From contig JALQVQ010000030.1 of NCBI GenBank assembly GCA_023260315.1, positions 1 through 15,903 on the forward strand: DNA of 15,903 nucleotides, given 5' to 3'. Each line of letters begins with the position of its first letter. Positions within the stretch are counted from its first letter, which is position 1. Source of the DNA: Burkholderiaceae bacterium. GTDB taxonomy: Bacteria; Pseudomonadota; Gammaproteobacteria; Burkholderiales; Burkholderiaceae_C. Below, in pieces: positions 14,837-15,903 of the stretch. Under the pieces are notes generated by a model. It saw only the letters and a list, made by a program, of their open reading frames with translations. It had not been told where the DNA came from and made no database searches. Made by a program: the position numbers and the translations under genes.

Positions 14837-15514
14837 ATGCGACAAATCGATTTTTACTTCGATCCCATTTCGCCCTACGCCTATTTGGCGTTTCACGCCT
14901 TGCCGTCCGCGCTGCAAGGGCATTCCGTTGCGATACGTTACAAGCCGATTTTGTTTGCGGCACTGCTGCAGGCGAACGGACAAAAGGGACCCGCTGAAAT
15001 TCCCGGGAAGCGTGACTGGACGTATCGCCAGGTGCTGTGGTTGGCGAAGCAGCAGGGCGTTGCGATGGCCTTACCCACGGCTCACCCGTTCAACCCGCTG
15101 GCCTTGCTGCGTGTCCTTTTGTTGGGTGCTGACGCGTCAGGCTGCGTGAACCGCTATTTGGCTGAGTTGGCGTTGAATCATGTTTGGCAAAGTGGCGGTG
15201 ATCCGGTTGACAGTCAACGGTTGTCCGCTCTGAGTGCTGCAATCGAATCGCACTGTGCAGCGCGAGGCACTGAAATCGCGACACCCGATGCGGCCAAACA
15301 GCAACTCAGGGACAACACGGATGAGGCGCTGGATCGGGGCGTGTTTGGTGTGCCAACAGCCTGTCTGGATGGTCTGAGTTTTTGGGGCTTGGATGGCCTG
15401 CCAATGCTGCGGGGTTTTTCGCCATCTATATTCCGTCGCCGGTGTCACATGACGCCCCCGACTATATGGCGCAGATGGAAAATCCGCCCTTTGCATTGCC
15501 CTTGGGCAACCTGA
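14837..15514 (+). CDS. 2-hydroxychromene-2-carboxylate isomerase-like DsbA-fold protein, 3' end chimeric
   Basis: A member of the DsbA-fold, kappa-GST-like family that includes 2-hydroxychromene-2-carboxylate isomerase, a glutathione-dependent enzyme of naphthalene breakdown. The N-terminus RQIDFYFDPISPYAYLAF has the catalytic-type serine at residue 12 in the SPYAYL motif. GVFGVPTACLDGLSFWGLDGLPMLRGF near the end is the conserved cis-proline and C-terminal region. The start is ATG 14837 with GAAGGG at 14827-14832. Genuine family sequence runs to about 15417 (some 193 residues, only a few short of the usual 200). Beyond that the frame continues with unrelated, arginine-rich residues to a TGA at 15514, because the DNA there codes for a dipeptidase in another frame. 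Annotation as naphthalene-specific would be over-reading; no other aromatic genes are present. Confidence 0.85.
   Translation: MRQIDFYFDPISPYAYLAFHALPSALQGHSVAIRYKPILFAALLQANGQKGPAEIPGKRDWTYRQVLWLAKQQGVAMALPTAHPFNPLALLRVLLLGADASGCVNRYLAELALNHVWQSGGDPVDSQRLSALSAAIESHCAARGTEIATPDAAKQQLRDNTDEALDRGVFGVPTACLDGLSFWGLDGLPMLRGFSPSIFRRRCHMTPPTIWRRWKIRPLHCPWAT
15403..15420. other. Right chimeric junction (isomerase / dipeptidase)
   Basis: Isomerase wording holds through LPMLRGF (to about 15417), while dipeptidase wording GFFAIYIPSP starts at 15412 in a different frame. The bases around GCGGGGTTTTTC (15409-15420) therefore serve both proteins, and the joint must lie in or next to them. No transposase, repeat or tRNA is seen at the joint. 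Confidence 0.7.
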
Positions 15515-15903
15515 TCACCGAAGCCGAGGCTCTGCCAGTCGCCATGTCGATGGCGCGGCAAATGCTGTGGATGCAGCGCGCCTCGAATGGTCAGTTCAAG
15601 ATCTGCACCACCGTGGCCGAAATTCGTGCCTGCATGTCGCAAGGCATTGTCGCGGGCATCATGCATATGGAAGGCGCCGAGGCGATCGACGCCAATCTGG
15701 ATAACCTTTACGCCTTCCACGCCATGGGCCTGCGCTCGCTTGGCCCGGTGTGGTCGCGCCCAACCATCTTTGGTCATGGCGTGCCGTTTGCCTTCCCGTC
15801 GGGGCCAGACACTGGCGACGGGCTGACCGATGCCGGCAAACGGTTGGTGCGTGCCTGCAACGATCTGCGCATCATGCTTGATCTGTCGCACTTGAACGAA
15901 AAG
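15409..15903 (+). CDS. Membrane dipeptidase (peptidase M19), internal fragment
   Basis: An open frame of 165 codons to the window end that reads as part of an M19 (renal dipeptidase-like) zinc peptidase. Landmarks in order are GFFAIYIPSP, IVAGIMHMEGAEAI, which holds the HxEG metal-bridging glutamate, then LYAFHAMGLRSLGPVW, the NAFG-like segment replaced here by FGHGVPFAFPSGPDTG, LTDAGKRLV and DLSHLNEK, which carries a metal-ligand histidine. The N-terminal HND metal motif and start codon are missing because the joint at about 15410 removed them, and the C-terminal half lies beyond the window. The style is that of Rhodobacterales dipeptidases, like the purM at the other end and unlike the genes between. 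The substrate is probably dipeptides; D-amino acid or imide substrates are possible. Confidence 0.88.

Noticed and set aside
1014..15410. Interior as a mobile island or defence cluster
   Set aside because: There is no integrase, transposase, tRNA edge, direct repeat or defence-type protein; the genes are common metabolic and transport genes.
14837..15514. Naphthalene degradation gene
   Set aside because: The isomerase family is widespread outside aromatic catabolism, and no ring-cleavage or dioxygenase genes are nearby.
1..15903. tRNA, rRNA or CRISPR array
   Set aside because: Intergenic gaps are at most about 105 bp, none contains a cloverleaf or CCA-type end, and no regularly spaced repeats were seen.

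Overview
The window looks like three pieces of proteobacterial chromosome joined end to end. Positions 1 to about 1010 carry purM with alphaproteobacterial (Rhodobacterales-like) wording. Positions from about 15410 to the end carry part of an M19 dipeptidase of the same flavour. The roughly 14.4 kb between them reads as a different proteobacterium, most likely a betaproteobacterium of the Burkholderiales type. This is judged from familiar family sequences (TrkA/TrkH, LiuBCDE, SlyX, a YchJ-like protein, a YbaK/DUF1289 protein) and not from any search. Both borders fall inside genes: PurM runs in frame into the C-terminal end of TrkA, and a DsbA-fold isomerase runs into the dipeptidase. At each border a short stretch fits both proteins. 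A metagenome assembly misjoin is the simplest explanation; genuine insertion is possible but less likely.

Layout of the interior. First comes a plus-strand run: the 3' end of trkA, complete trkH (potassium uptake), a rhodanese and a YchJ/SEC-C-like protein. Next is a minus-strand group: a nucleoside hydrolase and a ribokinase overlapping by ATGA, preceded by an AraC-type regulator. The regulator is divergent from a plus-strand operon for the lower leucine/isovalerate pathway: liuB (MCC beta), liuC (methylglutaconyl-CoA hydratase), liuD (MCC alpha, biotin-bearing) and liuE (HMG-CoA lyase). slyX follows. A convergent luciferase-like flavin monooxygenase comes next, then a divergent LysE/RhtB exporter, a YbaK-type deacylase fused to a DUF1289 four-cysteine module, and a 2-hydroxychromene-2-carboxylate isomerase-like protein.

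How it works together. LiuBD carboxylates 3-methylcrotonyl-CoA, LiuC hydrates the product, and LiuE cleaves HMG-CoA to acetyl-CoA and acetoacetate. The usual first enzyme, isovaleryl-CoA dehydrogenase (liuA/ivd), is not in the cluster. The nucleoside hydrolase and ribokinase form a two-step ribonucleoside salvage pair. The 105-bp gap between araC and liuB holds a perfect 13-bp palindrome and a second inverted repeat, which are plausible operator sites.

Coding density is very high. No gap exceeds about 110 bp, and I found no RNA genes, insertion sequences, CRISPR arrays or convincing intrinsic terminators. I did not find a clearly new biological system. The observations most worth checking are the two chimeric joints, the YbaK-DUF1289 fusion and the AraC-controlled liu operon without liuA.
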